Shown: positions 19,549 through 30,504, counted from the stretch's first letter. The stretch is 64,000 bases of DNA from Dromiciops gliroides (GCF_019393635.1 NC_057862.1:417367669-417431668), one strand, 5' to 3'. Notes: generated by a model from the sequence alone, not told the origin. Made by a program: numbers and translations.

Positions 19549-19950
19549 ATTTTCATAAAGGCGTGGAAAGACTTATATGAACTGATGTATAGTAATGTGA
19601 AAAAAGCCAGGAGAACGTTGTGCACAATGACAGCAATACTGTTCGATGAAGAACTATGAATGACATTCTCAGCAATACAGCGATCCTATACAATCCCAAA
19701 GGACTCACGAAGCATACTATACACCTCCAAAGAAAAAAACTGATATTGATTTGAACACATACTGAAGCATGCTATTTTCACTTTCTTTCATTTTTTCTTT
19801 TATTCAAGTTTTCTTATGCAAAATAACTAATATGGTAATATTTTACATAATTGCCTCAGGGAGAGGGGAGCCGAGGGAGGGAAGGAAGGATAGAATTTGT
19901 AGCTCAAGACTTTAAATAAAAATGTTTATTAAAACAAAAAAGAAAGAAAG
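19549..19950 (+). mobile_element. 5'-truncated L1 3' end in the CEBPA proximal promoter
   Basis: Matches the marsupial L1 3' region seen at 53880-54380 (GGAAAGACTTATATGAACTGATG, then GGAGAAC, then a polypurine block and an A-rich tail at 19915-19955). It is divergent, so not recent. It runs opposite to CEBPA and begins about 120 bp upstream of the TATA box. I could not identify a clear TSD. Confidence 0.75.
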
Positions 19951-19955
19951 CTACC

Positions 19956-21245
19956 CCCGCCCTTGTCCCCTCTCCGTCTCGTTCCCTACACCCCTTTGCA
20001 CTCTTTAGCTCTTTGTAAGGGGGAAGTGTGGCTCGGAGCCCAGCCCCTCGGCTGAGAGGTGCAGCTGCAGAACGCCCACTTTCCCTGAGTGCTGTTTCTC
20101 TTAACAAACCACCACCAGTGTAAACAGACACATGCAAGCCCATTCCGTATACTGGGGTGGACTTCAGGGAGCAAGGAAGAATTTCCATTGTGTCAAAAAG
20201 TAATTCACTACTCTCAGTTTCCCTTCTGGAAGCAAAATGTGTCTTCCCTCCCTTCCCCTAAACCTCAAAGAATTAAAAAAAAAAGATTAGCCAAACCAGC
20301 GCGCTGAGTTGGAACCTGTTGGAAAGGTTAAGTGCTGGGGCGTACTGATAAGGAGTCCAGCAAAACTTCTCTGACAGTCCAAGGTACTGTAGGGGCTGAG
20401 TATTCCTCTGGCTGGTGGCTCAGGGAAAGAAGAGGAAAGGGGAGCCGGGAGGCCAAGGGGGCAGGGGGAGGTCTCGCGTCCCTTGTGTGCAAGATTCTCT
20501 TTCAAAACAAGAAATCAGTACCTGCGATGAAACCCGGAGGTTCTAGAAGATAGATTGGGGCGGGGGGGGGGGAGGGGGAGGTCTGGGGAGTCAAGTTTCC
20601 GGACAGAGTAGCCTGGCGCACTGCATTTCTGAAAGGTCTAAAGGTAGTGGTGATTCTTGTGCTGCTTTTATCTCTGATCGCCAGGTGACACATGAAGCAT
20701 GTCCGATTTACAGCCCCAGCCACCACAACGTAGTCTCACGGGGCCACCAGGCTGACTGGAACGGGACGTTCCGGCGCTAGGGCCCAGAGAGAGGAGGGGA
20801 GGGAGGGAAGGGAAGGGAAGGGAGGAAAAGGAGGGAAGAGGGGAGGGAGCCAGGGAGGACCGCGGACCTAAAAGGGACAGGGGGCGGGGAACGTTCGCAT
20901 GGAGCCCATGACCCACTGATTAGAGGTGATATTTAAAAAAAAATCATTTCACTAGGGCCCTAAAGCTCTGGAGAGCTTTGGCTCTAGCTGAGCGCAATAC
21001 CACCAACATCCCCCCTTGTATTTCTCCTGCGGAGCACAAGGGCCTCTACCTCTTTCACCCGGTGGTTGACTGCTGCTCCGGGGACACCTAAAAGCCTGGC
21101 TCAAAAAAGGAACAATAGATTGCGGAGCATAGATCCCTCTAGAGCAGAAAGCATGAAAACTATGCCTCTTGCGTGAAAACAAAAGAAGAATAAATTAAAG
21201 CTGGGACACTCAGTCTCCTCGGGTTGTTTTTCCCTTCCCTTCCCC
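19956..21245. other. Unique upstream flank of CEBPA, CpG-rich in part
   Basis: No repeats recognised apart from a G run (20560-20580) and GA-rich DNA (20785-20855). E-box CAGCTG near 20060, GATA-type sites (GATAAG near 20347, TTATCT near 20668), an E-box CAGGTG near 20683 and a CpG-rich part (20725-20905) suggest regulatory DNA displaced from the core promoter by the L1. No gene seen. Confidence 0.35.
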
Positions 21246-21505
21246 CTTCCTTCCTTCCTTCCTTCCTTCCTTCCTTCCTTCCTTCCTTCCTTCCTTCCTT
21301 CCTTCCTTCCTTCCTTCCTTCCTTCCTTCCTTCCTTCCTTCCTTCCTTCCTTCCTTCCTTCCTTCCTTCCTTCCTTCCTTCCTTCCTTCCTCCTTCCTTC
21401 CTTCCTTCCTTCCTTCCTTCCTTCCTTCCTTCCTTCCTTCCTTCCTTCCTTCCTTCCTTCCTTCCTTCCTTCCTTCCTTCCTTCCTTCCTTCCTTCCTTC
21501 CTTCC
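21246..21505. repeat. (TTCC)n / (GGAA)n microsatellite, about 65 units
   Basis: A nearly pure tetranucleotide tract of 260 bp with one slip at about 21391. GGAA reads on the CEBPA strand. The long open frames on both strands (KEGR and LPSF repeats) are products of this tract. Confidence 0.97.
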
Positions 21506-21572
21506 CTCTGTCTGTATCTCTTTTTTACTCCATAAAGTTTGTTTCCCACGATTAGATTTCAGGAGCATTGGC

Positions 21573-21609
<37 letters not shown>
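21573..21609. repeat. (TG)n microsatellite
   Basis: About 18 alternating TG units, 70 bp beyond the (TTCC)n tract. Alternating purine-pyrimidine DNA can adopt Z form. Confidence 0.95.
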
Positions 21610-21610
<1 letters not shown>

Positions 21611-21879
21611 GTTAATACATTTCACTAATTTCTCGGCCACTGTCAGCACGGTGAACAACCTTGGGGTGCGGCTACTGGCTTTTGATCGGTCTTTACTTTT
21701 CCTTGGTTCATAGTTTCCTGTTCCCAGTCTCTCTTCCCCCTTGGGTTTGGAGTGAGGAATGGAGGCAATGATCTCTAATCCTGCCTGTTCCCTAGAGGTT
21801 GACCCTGAAAAGGAAGCTCTGTGAGCTGGGCCTGGGAAAGGTTGGGGGCCTGAAAGTTTGTCTTTTACTAAGGAAAACC

Positions 21880-21985
21880 CTGAACCCTCACTATTCTGGA
21901 TAAAATATATTTACATATATATGACATACATATGTATATACTTATATATGTATTGTATATATAACCGACGCACATATACACACAG
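21880..21985. repeat. AT-rich imperfect (TA)/(ACAT) repeat
   Basis: Alternating TATA/CATA units, low complexity. Confidence 0.7.
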
Positions 21986-22052
21986 ACACAGTAGGGATTG
22001 AAGGCAGGATTAGGTCTCTTCCAGATTTAAATCTGTTAGAAATGTTAAGGAG

Positions 22053-22165
22053 AGGGGCAGCTAGGTGGCACAAACGGTCTCAGACACTTGACACTTACTA
22101 GCTGTGTGACCCTGGGCAAGTCACTTAACCCCAATTGCCTCACCAAAAAAACCCAACCCCCCCCC
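22053..22165 (+). mobile_element. WSINE1-like SINE with internal deletion
   Basis: The head GGGGCAGCTAGGTGGCACA jumps to GGTCTCAGACACTTGAC, so about 50 bp of the middle is missing. AATGTTAAGGAG flanks both sides (22041-22052, 22167-22178). Confidence 0.9.
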
Positions 22166-22699
22166 AAATGTTAAGGAGGCAACTAGTTGGTCATATTAAC
22201 TCCATATTTCTGAAATGAAAACACCATACCAGAGAAGCCCTTAGTGTTCTCCTGCTCCTCCCTTGACACATTCCCTTACCTGTTTCTGGACCCAGGCATC
22301 AATTTCCAAGTAATCTTGAAGTGTGGAGAGTCAGGGGCTGTGAAAAGCCAAATTGCATCACAGCCACTGCTTTCTGGGGTATTCTCTCTATATATTACTT
22401 TCCTTTCAGCTGAACACTTGGGCTTGTTTGTCCAGATGAGATTTGGGGAGCTGTAAGGATTGATATTTTTTCTGAGTCAACATGGCTTATCTTTCCTAAA
22501 TTCTAACAGCAACTACCCCTAGCTCAGGGCTCCAGCCCCGATAGCAAGGGGAGGCTTTTGGGGAGACTATTTCACCCTTACTTACTAACCTCCTTTTAAG
22601 GTACAAATGTATCTGTTCTCCAATTTGGATCACTTTCCTGTGCAGAAACAGATAATAGCTGTGGATATCTAAACTGGTGCATCTTTCAGATTGAATGGT

Positions 22700-23350
22700 C
22701 AATTATTATGTCAGCAGTCTCACTGGAGATCAAATTGGTTTTAGAGAATAGTTTGGAAAGCCCTAGATACCAGCCACAAAATCTGGACAAAGAGAAGAAG
22801 CAAACTAGCTCAGGGAATGACTGCTGTGCTTTAATCACATTTCTATTACATATATTTCCCAATGATTAATATCCCAAGTGTTCCATTCTCCATCCAAACC
22901 CATCAGCAAAGCATACTTTTAACCTAATGCATTAGGATGAAGCAAGTAAGAAACAAGATAAATAAAACAAAGCAATTAGATCCTGTATATCTGAGGGGTT
23001 AAAAATTCTAGGCTAGATGAAGATTCATTTAAATTCCATGAGGTTATAAGAACATTTAGGGGAAATGCAGCTTCTGAACAAAAGCTGGTTTTCCCTGCAT
23101 AGTTAATATACCATTATTAAAGACTGTAAAAAAGAGTGCAAGAAAAAAAAAGCTAACCAGTCTTCTTGTTTCAGACTAACAGACTTGTTTCTAGACTAAC
23201 AGACTGTCCTGGCTTCAGCATTCATTGCTCTGCAAATGATAGCAGAAAGATTTCAGCTGACATTGCTCTGGTTGTGTAAGAGTGGAGATTTTCTTACTGA
23301 TCAGTGAATGATGATTGGATTCTGTGTTGGCTTTTCTTCACTTTCCTTTC
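22700..23350. promoter_or_regulatory. Candidate conserved non-coding block upstream of CEBPA
   Basis: AT-rich, repeat-free DNA with many homeodomain/POU-like cores (TTTAATCAC, GATTAATATC, CTAATGCATTAGG). CTAATGCATTAG at 22924-22935 is a perfect 12-bp palindrome. It lies 3.3-3.9 kb upstream of the promoter. Confidence 0.3.
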
Positions 23351-23424
23351 TTTTTATATGTTTGATATATTTCTAGAATTAGCTAGCAGTTGAAGTCTCT
23401 CATGAAGTAAGTACAAATTATGGG

Positions 23425-23545
23425 GCATAAAGCTGGAAAGAACCTGAGGAGAGCTCATCTGCTCCAACAAGGAATTATGGCCACTCTTTGTATTAGATAC
23501 CTGAAGCTGAAAGAGGTTAAGTGACTTGCCCAACATCATATATCA
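23425..23545 (-). repeat. MIR SINE fragment
   Basis: GGAGAGCTCATCTGCTCCAAC, then GAAAGAGGTTAAGTGACTTGCCC. Confidence 0.6.
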
Positions 23546-23861
23546 AGTTAGAAGGGAGGAAAAGGGAAGAGAAGAATAGAAACTGGTAAGGAGTTAAGGG
23601 CTCTCCCTAAAGAGCCAAATTCAGAGTCAAAGATGAAATAACTGCCTTCTTTCCCTTCTACCTTTTAAGCAAGGAAAAGAATGGCAAAAACAAACCAAAC
23701 TTCACAATCCCTTGTAATAAGCTAGTTTAAGAACTAAGATACCCGAGGGGTCTTCTTTCTTGAGAAAACCCCTCCTTCCTGCCACTTTCCCATCCCCACA
23801 AAAGAAAATCTCAAATAACAATGAAGGCCAAGGTATGTGTGTGTCTCTCTTTGTGTTTGTA

Positions 23862-23884
23862 TTCACATACATATATACTTATAC

Positions 23885-23917
<33 letters not shown>

Positions 23918-23948
23918 TAAATTGGTATACACATACATACACATATAT
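23862..23948. repeat. (TA)n/(CA)n compound microsatellite
   Basis: TATATATA runs followed by ACACACACAC. Confidence 0.9.
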
Positions 23949-24033
23949 GGTTCTTAATGTATTATGAAAGGGAACTGGAGTTCTATAAGACACCTAATAA
24001 ACTTATACTAATATATGACAGTGCTCTGACTTT

Positions 24034-24177
24034 TTTTTTTTGGTGAGGCAATTGGGGTTAAGTGACTTGCCCAGGGTCACACAGCTAGTAAATGTTAAGT
24101 GTCTGAATCCGGATTTGAACTCAGGTCCTCCTGAATCCAGGGCTGGTGCTTTATCCACTGCGCCATCTAGCTGCCCC
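24034..24177 (-). mobile_element. WSINE1-like SINE with perfect 17-bp TSD
   Basis: GACAGTGCTCTGACTTT at 24017-24033 and 24178-24194, identical. Tail of the GGTGAGGCAATTGGGG subfamily. Confidence 0.95.
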
Positions 24178-24311
24178 GACAGTGCTCTGACTTTATCTTT
24201 AAAATATATGGGGTGTGAATGGAGGGGGGAAGAGAAGTTGGAACACAAAGTTTTTAAAAAATTGGTGTTAAAATTTTGTTTTTACATATGTTTTGGAAAA
24301 TAAAATTCTAC

Positions 24312-24316
<5 letters not shown>

Positions 24317-24355
<39 letters not shown>
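24317..24355. repeat. (TA)n microsatellite
   Basis: About 19 TA units immediately before a SINE. Confidence 0.95.
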
Positions 24356-24359
<4 letters not shown>

Positions 24360-24505
24360 GCAGCTAGGTGGCTCAGTGGATAAAGCATGGCCCTGGATTC
24401 AGGAGGACCCAAGTTCAAATTCAGCCTCAGACACTTGACACTTACTAGCTGTGTGACCCTGGGCAAGTCACTTAAACCCTCATTGCCCTGCAAAACACAC
24501 ATAAA
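24356..24505 (+). mobile_element. WSINE1-like SINE at the edge of a (TA)n tract
   Basis: Full copy, GGGGCAGCTAGGTGGCTCAGTGG to a GCCCTGCAAAACAC tail, followed by ATAAATAAATAGATAG. Confidence 0.92.
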
Positions 24506-24649
24506 TAAATAGATAGATAAAATAAAATAAAAATGAGAACTAAATACTTATATACTTGGCTTAACACACAGGAATTCCATACAGGAGTCTCTGCCTATGA
24601 AGACACAAGTGGCTGAATAGCAACAAGATGGTAAATCACTTACCATTTA

Positions 24650-25010
24650 TAAATCACCTTCTGAGTTATTGCGAAGCATAGCACGCAGTCACTGGGGGAC
24701 AATACAAGGATAAATGAAAACAAATCCCTGTCCTCAAGCAGCTTATATATATATCTCCTAGTAAGAATGACAAAACACTTATGCAGAAAAGTCTGATAAA
24801 AATAAGAATCTTATAAGTGCATGAGAGAAGCAGGGACTGCTATGAGATCAGACGAGGGAGAGATCTTCCTAGATGGGGAAAGGAGAGAAGCTTTCATGGA
24901 GGAAATGTCATTTGAAGATAACTGGGCTTTGTGGAATTAGTGGGGAGATGGGGAGAGGAAAGCATTCCAGCTATGGGAGATAGTGTGAACAAAGATGAGA
25001 AAACTCAAGG
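24650..25010 (-). repeat. L2, antisense
   Basis: CAAATCCCTGTCCTCAAGCAGC, then GGAGAGAAGCTTTCATGGAGG, then AAGCATTCCAGCTATGGGAG; the reverse of L2 ORF2 C-terminus and 3' end. Confidence 0.65.
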
Positions 25011-25169
25011 TGTATCCAGTCCTAGAAAGCACATGTAGGAAAATGATGAACAAAACTGGATGGGGATACAGGCTATATCTGTCAATGTCTTTCAGTCATC
25101 TTCCAAGAGAGGAAGGGTTTAAGGAAAGATTTGAAAGAGGGATGGTGAGATACATTAGAAATGTCATAT

Positions 25170-25255
25170 GGAAGACTCTTCATCTTCCCTAGCACCTGGA
25201 ATAGTGTCTAGCCAGGAGTAGATCCTTTAACAAGTGCTGGTTGAATATTGTTCAG
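25170..25255 (+). repeat. L2 3' end
   Basis: CTAGCACCTGGAATAGTGTCTAGCCAGGAGTAG, then AACAAGTGCTGGTTGAAT. Confidence 0.6.
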
Positions 25256-26040
25256 AGCAAAAGGATAGGAGTGATCTGAGAATGTTATAGGAGAAAAGAG
25301 CCTCGGGAGGGTTAACACATGGCTCGAATAGTAGGGGTGTTTGAACTGCCTGGAACAGAGAAGGAAATTTTAGATTGTATGAAAACTAAGAAAAAAGTCT
25401 AATACCAGAGGCTTATAAACTGATTTCTCTTCCTGATAGCTGTAAAGATTCTTCTTCCCATTCTCTAATTGGTACCAGCTTGCCATGATCTCAGCAAAGA
25501 GTCAAGGGAGCATATTTCAGTTCTTTAGGCCCTTCAATGTGTAGAATCATCTGAGGTCTCCGTTTGAAGGAAGAAGGACCCAAATTACATCACCGGCTCC
25601 TTGCTCTGGGGTAATGCAGCTGTCAACTCTTGAGGGAGCTAGTCTTCCACCTCTGAGTCTGACCCTCCTTTAGGCAACCTACAAGTACTAAAGAGAGAAC
25701 TGAGTACTCACCTAGAATGTGAACCCACTAAAGACAATATTGCTGCTCTCTAGGTCTCTCAAAAAAATCCACCAAAATGGAAAAATAAATGTAACACATC
25801 ATTATCAGTGAATTCACTGGTTCTGAAGGAGGCCAGACTGGCAGCTTAAAAATGTTACCGACCACTTTTTTGAACACGCAGGAGAGAACAGATTCCCTGA
25901 CAGCAGGGGAGAGTAAAAAGAGGGAGAAAATGCTTTGTTGTTGTCTAGATGCTATCAGTCAATAGTATGCTGAGTCTAAGTCCTCATTAAGATGTAAGTC
26001 TTCTTGAAGCCATAATATCCAACAAAGTTGGTATTAGGAA
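25256..26040. other. Unique non-coding DNA
   Basis: No gene or repeat recognised. Confidence 0.35.
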
Positions 26041-26054
26041 TGAAAACCAGTCTA

Positions 26055-26208
26055 GGAGCAGCTAGGTGGCACAGTGGATAAAGCACAGGCCCTGGATTCA
26101 GGAGGACCTGAGTTCAAATTCAGCCTCAGAACTTGACACTTACTAGCTGTGTGACCCTGGGCAAGTCACTTAACCCCCATTGCCCTGCAAAAAACAAAAA
26201 CAAAAACA
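26055..26208 (+). mobile_element. WSINE1-like SINE
   Basis: Full copy with a CAAAAACAAAAACAAA tail. Flanks share AAACCAGTCTA / AAACCATTCTA. Confidence 0.92.
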
Positions 26209-26377
26209 AACCATTCTACATCCTACATGGTTAAAATAGAGCAAACTTGAGTTTAGGTTTCTAACTTTATGTAATAAACTGAAATATAAATATAGGATTC
26301 ATGATTCCTTATTAGATGAAGTTAAAGTTGACAAGCTTATTGTTACATTTCTGCAGATGCAGTTACTTTTTCTTTCT

Positions 26378-26522
26378 TTTTTTTTTTGTGGGGCAATGAG
26401 GGTTAAGTGACTTGCCCAAGGTCACACAGCCAGTACGTGTAAAGTGTCTGAGGTTGGATTTGAATTCAGGTCCTCCTGAATCCAGGGCCGGTGCTTTATG
26501 CACTGTTCCACCTAGCTGCCCC
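26378..26522 (-). mobile_element. WSINE1-like SINE
   Basis: Complete minus copy. GATGCAGTTACTT repeated on both sides (26356-26368 and 26524-26536). Confidence 0.92.
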
Positions 26523-26649
26523 CTGATGCAGTTACTTATATTAGAATAATATATATGCATACATGAACATATAAGGTGTCTACATAAATCATGTTTCCCA
26601 ACAAACACCCCAACAACAACCCCTATAAAGTATTACCCTCTGAAAAATA

Positions 26650-26770
26650 GTTTATTGTAAACTCCTCATGGGCAGGGATTGTTTCATTCTTTGTCTTTTG
26701 AACCCCCAGCTCAGCACAATCCCTGGGCACCTAGTGGATGCTTGATAAAGTATTGTTGATTGATTAACCA
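26650..26770 (+). repeat. L2 3' end
   Basis: ACTCCTCATGGGCAGGGATTG, then CAGCTCAGCACAATCCCTGGGCACCTAG, then TTGTTGATTGATT. Confidence 0.75.
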
Positions 26771-27079
26771 AAAGAAAGGTCATGTCCTGTGTGGCTCTAA
26801 CACTGACCACTGTATTTGACCAAGAGTTTGCTGCTCTTTATTTACATGTTGTTGTCATCATCTGGGTGGTTCTTTTGACTTTGCTTTCTTCATTCTGCAT
26901 CCTATGTTTGATTTTAAAGAATGCCCCAAATTACATTTTAATGCAAATTATACCATAAACATCATATATCCCATTGTATGTTAACAGAAAGTTGACACTT
27001 GTGGTCAGTTTCTTCTTATAACTTGATTTTTTTTTCTTGATTTCCCCCTTTATGTGTTATCTTCCTCCATTAGAAGGCA

Positions 27080-27220
27080 TAGGCAGTGCTTTTCTATATG
27101 CCAGGCACCATGCTCAGTGCTAGAGCTCCAAAAGTAATGAGATAGTTTGCTGTCTGTATTCGTATCCTCAGCACTTAGCACAGTGACTGGCACATAGTAG
27201 GGATTTTAATAAAATGTCCT
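27080..27220 (+). repeat. L2 3' end fragments
   Basis: TATCCTCAGCACTTAGCACAGTGACTGGCACATAGTAGGG. Confidence 0.65.
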
Positions 27221-28718
27221 CCTCCCCTATCCAGTGAGGTGTCAGTCAAGACATTTCATTTTTTTTTTAAATCAAGAGATTATTTTCCCTTCGTGACTAT
27301 AACCCAATGGTTCTGTGAGAAAGGGTGAGCCCAGGCAAAAACAGAAGGGCCCATGAAATCATCCTTCCTACCCACAAAGAGAATTGCCTAGACCTCATCA
27401 TCTCGAATTACTATTTCCCTCCTTATTCTCCTATATTCACTTTTACCTCTCTACAAGTACACTTCTCTGGTGTTTTTTTTAACCCCACTCCCCAATTACT
27501 TGTCTTCTTCCATTTTTCCTAATAGTTTTGATACCTCAGCCTCTATTTCTTCTTCTTTTAATTGTTACTATACCAAGAAAACATCTTACTTGGCAAAGGA
27601 ACAGGCAATGTAACACACAGTCCAATGGTTAGAAAGAAATCATTTCTCCCAACAAGGTTCTGAGAAGTCAGTCTGGCTCTTGATTTACGTCAGGGGTCCT
27701 TACGAATCTGTTTTTTCTCCAGACTCACCAATGATCTCAGTTGCCAAATAGTAATAAATACCAAATGCCTTTTCTCATTCCTCATTGTCCTTGACATTTC
27801 TACAGCCTTTGACACTGTTGATCATCTTCTTCTCCTCAATGCTTTCTTCTCTTTAGGTCTTCACAACACCACTCTTTCCCGGTTCCCCTCCTATTTTTAT
27901 GACCACTCTCAGTCACTTTTGCTGTATTCTCATACAGATCACACCCTCCAACTATAAGTGTCTACAGTGTTTGGTCCTGGGCCCTTTTTTCTTCTCCCTC
28001 TATGATACTTTACTTGGTAATCTCATCAACTCCCGTAGATTTAATTACCATCTATAAGCTGACAATTCTGAAAACTACCCATCCTGCCCCAACCCCTCTC
28101 CCGACCTCTAATCTCACATCTCCAACTGTCTTTCAGACATCTTGAACTGGATATCCAGTAAACACCTTAAACTTAACATATCCAAAACAGAACTCACTAT
28201 TGTTCCCCCTAAATCCACCCTTTCTCCTACCCTCTCTATTATGGTGGAGGGTAACCCTACCCTTACAGTCTCTGTGATTCACAACTTAGCTGTCATTCTC
28301 AACTCTTCACTATCACTCACTGTTGCCCCCACCCCTCCCTCACCCCACCCCCACCCCATATCCAATCAGTTGTCAAGGTCTGTCAATTTTACCTTTGCAA
28401 CATCTCTTGAGTACACTCCCTTCTCTGCTTTGACGCTGCAACCACTCTGGTTCAGGTCTTTATCACCTCATATTTAGACTATTACAATAGCCTGCTGGTA
28501 GGTCTGTCTGTCTCAGGTCTCTCCCCACTCCAATCCATCCTCCATTCAGACACCAAAGTGATTTTCCTAATTTGCAGATCCGACCATGTCACCCCCTACT
28601 CAATAAACTCTAGTGGCTCTCTATCATCTCCAAGATCAAATATAAAATTCTGTTTGCCCTCCAAAGTCCTTTATAACCTAGTTCCCTTCTACCTTTCCAG
28701 TCTTCTTACCCCCTGATT

Positions 28719-28867
28719 ATTATTTTTTTCCCCCAGGGCAATGGGGGTTAAGTGACTTGCCCAGGGTCACACAGCTAGTAAGTGTGAAGTATCTGAGGTC
28801 GGATTTGAACTCAGGTCCTCCTGAATCCAGGGCCAGTGCTTTATCCACTGTGCCACCTAGCTGCCCC
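28719..28867 (-). mobile_element. WSINE1-like SINE inside L2
   Basis: Perfect 12-bp TSD, TACCCCCTGATT at 28707-28718 and 28868-28879. Confidence 0.95.
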
Positions 28868-29104
28868 TACCCCCTGATTCTTACTCTTGAATCTGATGAC
28901 ATTGACCTCCCAGGTATTTCATGAATAAGATATTCCATCTCTCAGATCTGGGCATTTTCGCTGCCTGTCTTCCAATATTCTCTCTCCTCAACTCTGTCTA
29001 GTGAATTCCCTAGCTTTCTTTAAGTCTCAGCTAAAATCCCATCTTCTTCAGGAAAACTTTCTTTACCCTCTCTTAATTCTCTCTGTTAATTATTGCCTAT
29101 ACTG

Positions 29105-29432
29105 GCAGCTATATCACCCTGGGTAAGTCACTTAACCCTGTTTGCCTCAGTTTCCTAATCTGTAAACTAAGCTGGAGAAGAAAACAGCAAACTATTCCAA
29201 TATCTTTGTTAAGAAAACCCCAAACAGGGGCCAGCTAGATGGCGCAGTGGATAGAGCACCGGCCCTGGAGTCAGGAGTACCTGAGTTCAAATCTGGCCTC
29301 AGACACTTAACACTTACTAGCTGTGTGACCCTGGGCCAGTCACTTGACCCCAATTGCCTCACTAAAAAAAAAAAGAAAACCCCAAACGGAGTTATAAAAA
29401 GTCAGGTATGACTGAAAAAAATGAACAAACCC
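29105..29432 (+). mobile_element. MAR1-like core SINE, interrupted by WSINE1-like SINE
   Basis: CACCCTGGGTAAGTCACTTAACC, then CAGCAAACTATTCCAATATC, then after the gap AAAGTCAGGTATGACTGAAAAA. The 3' half with GAGAAGAAAACAGCAAACT is typical of marsupial MAR1. L2 sequence resumes at about 29435. Confidence 0.65.
29226..29372 (+). mobile_element. WSINE1-like SINE nested in MAR1 nested in L2
   Basis: Perfect 15-bp TSD AAGAAAACCCCAAAC at 29211-29225 and 29373-29387. Confidence 0.95.
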
Positions 29433-29799
29433 CATTTATCCTGTATGTAGCTTATTTGTACATATGTGTTTGCTTGGTGTCTCCCCTATTGGATGGTAAG
29501 ATCCTTGAATATGAAGCCTGTCTTTTACCTCTTTTTGTATCTTCAGCTCTTAGCACAGTGCTTGATACATAGTAGGAGCTTAATAAATATTTATTGATAA
29601 ACTGATTTATAATGTTGATAAGTACCTTAATATAATTAACTTCCTTTGTAATCCCATGTGTTTTACTGTATGCATTTACTTTGTGAAGGCTTCACCATAG
29701 TGCCAAAGGAATCCATGACACAACTAGGGTAAGGACTTCTGGGCTAGAAAGTCTGCTGGTGTTGGGATCCTAGATGATACAGTGACAATGCAATGGCTG

Positions 29800-30020
29800 T
29801 ATACTATAAGGTACAAAATGGATTTGGGAGTCAGGAGGCCTGAGTTTGGATCCTCTTTCAGACATGTGTTGTGTGATCATAGACATGGAAGTTTCAGAAT
29901 TTCACTTTCCTCATTTAGAAAGTGGTGATAGATAATAATAGCTATACTATCTACCTCATGGGTCATAGATTTAGAGGCAGAAGGGACCTCAGAGATCAAC
30001 GGGTCCAGGCGTCTTAAAAG
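29800..30020 (+). repeat. MIR fragments
   Basis: GGGAGTCAGGAGGCCTGAG, then TTCACTTTCCTCATTTAGAAAG; followed by a reversed MIR piece, AGGCAGAAGGGACCTCAGAG. Confidence 0.6.
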
Positions 30021-30320
30021 TGCTGCAGAAATATTAATTTCTTTCTTTTTCTTTTCCCAAAAGACCTTGGGGAAATCTGAATTGGTTTATTGGATTCATG
30101 TTTGTCTGTGCTAGGGTATATTCAGTCTCAGACCTCCAGGGTCATCACAAGCAAGACATAAATCTCAAAGATAATTTCATAACAAATTTTCATTCCTCAA
30201 TATCCTCTAGAAACCAATGGCCTAGGATATACTGGAGTGAAAACTGGCATATAGAGGGAAGAAGCTTCTCGGTAGTCACCATTTTCCTTTCTGAATTCAG
30301 TTCATGTCTATCCACTACTT

Positions 30321-30468
30321 TTTTTTTTTTTGGCAGGGCAATGAGGGTTAAGTGACTTGCCCAGGGTCACACAGCTAGTAAGTATAAAATGTCTGAGGTC
30401 AGATTTGAACTCAGGTCCTCCTGAATCCAGGGCCTGTGCTTTATCCACTGTGCCCCCTAGCTGCCTCC
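30321..30468 (-). mobile_element. WSINE1-like SINE
   Basis: Complete minus copy. TATCCACTACTTT / TATCCACTCCTTT on the two sides. Confidence 0.9.
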
Positions 30469-30504
30469 TCTATCCACTCCTTTAACTTGATTCCAGTTTC
30501 ATTG

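Larger units (their letters stand above)
27700..29605 (+). mobile_element. L2 LINE: reverse transcriptase to 3' end, with nested insertions
   Basis: Decayed ORF2. Translation near 27786-27850 reads IVLDISTAFDTVDH-like, the conserved RT motif of the CR1/L2 clade. The C-terminal region follows, then the L2 terminus at 29475-29605 (AGCACAGTGCTTGATACATAGTAGGAGC, AATAAATATTTATTGAT). Interrupted by a WSINE1-like SINE (28719-28867) and by a MAR1-like SINE that itself carries a WSINE1-like SINE. 27340-27700 may be a further upstream part (LDLIISNYY-like frame). Not coding today: frames are short and broken. Confidence 0.85.

Noticed and set aside
21101-21658. Long KEGR/LPSF frames (185 aa, 129 aa, 103 aa)
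   Set aside because: Translations of the (TTCC)n microsatellite.
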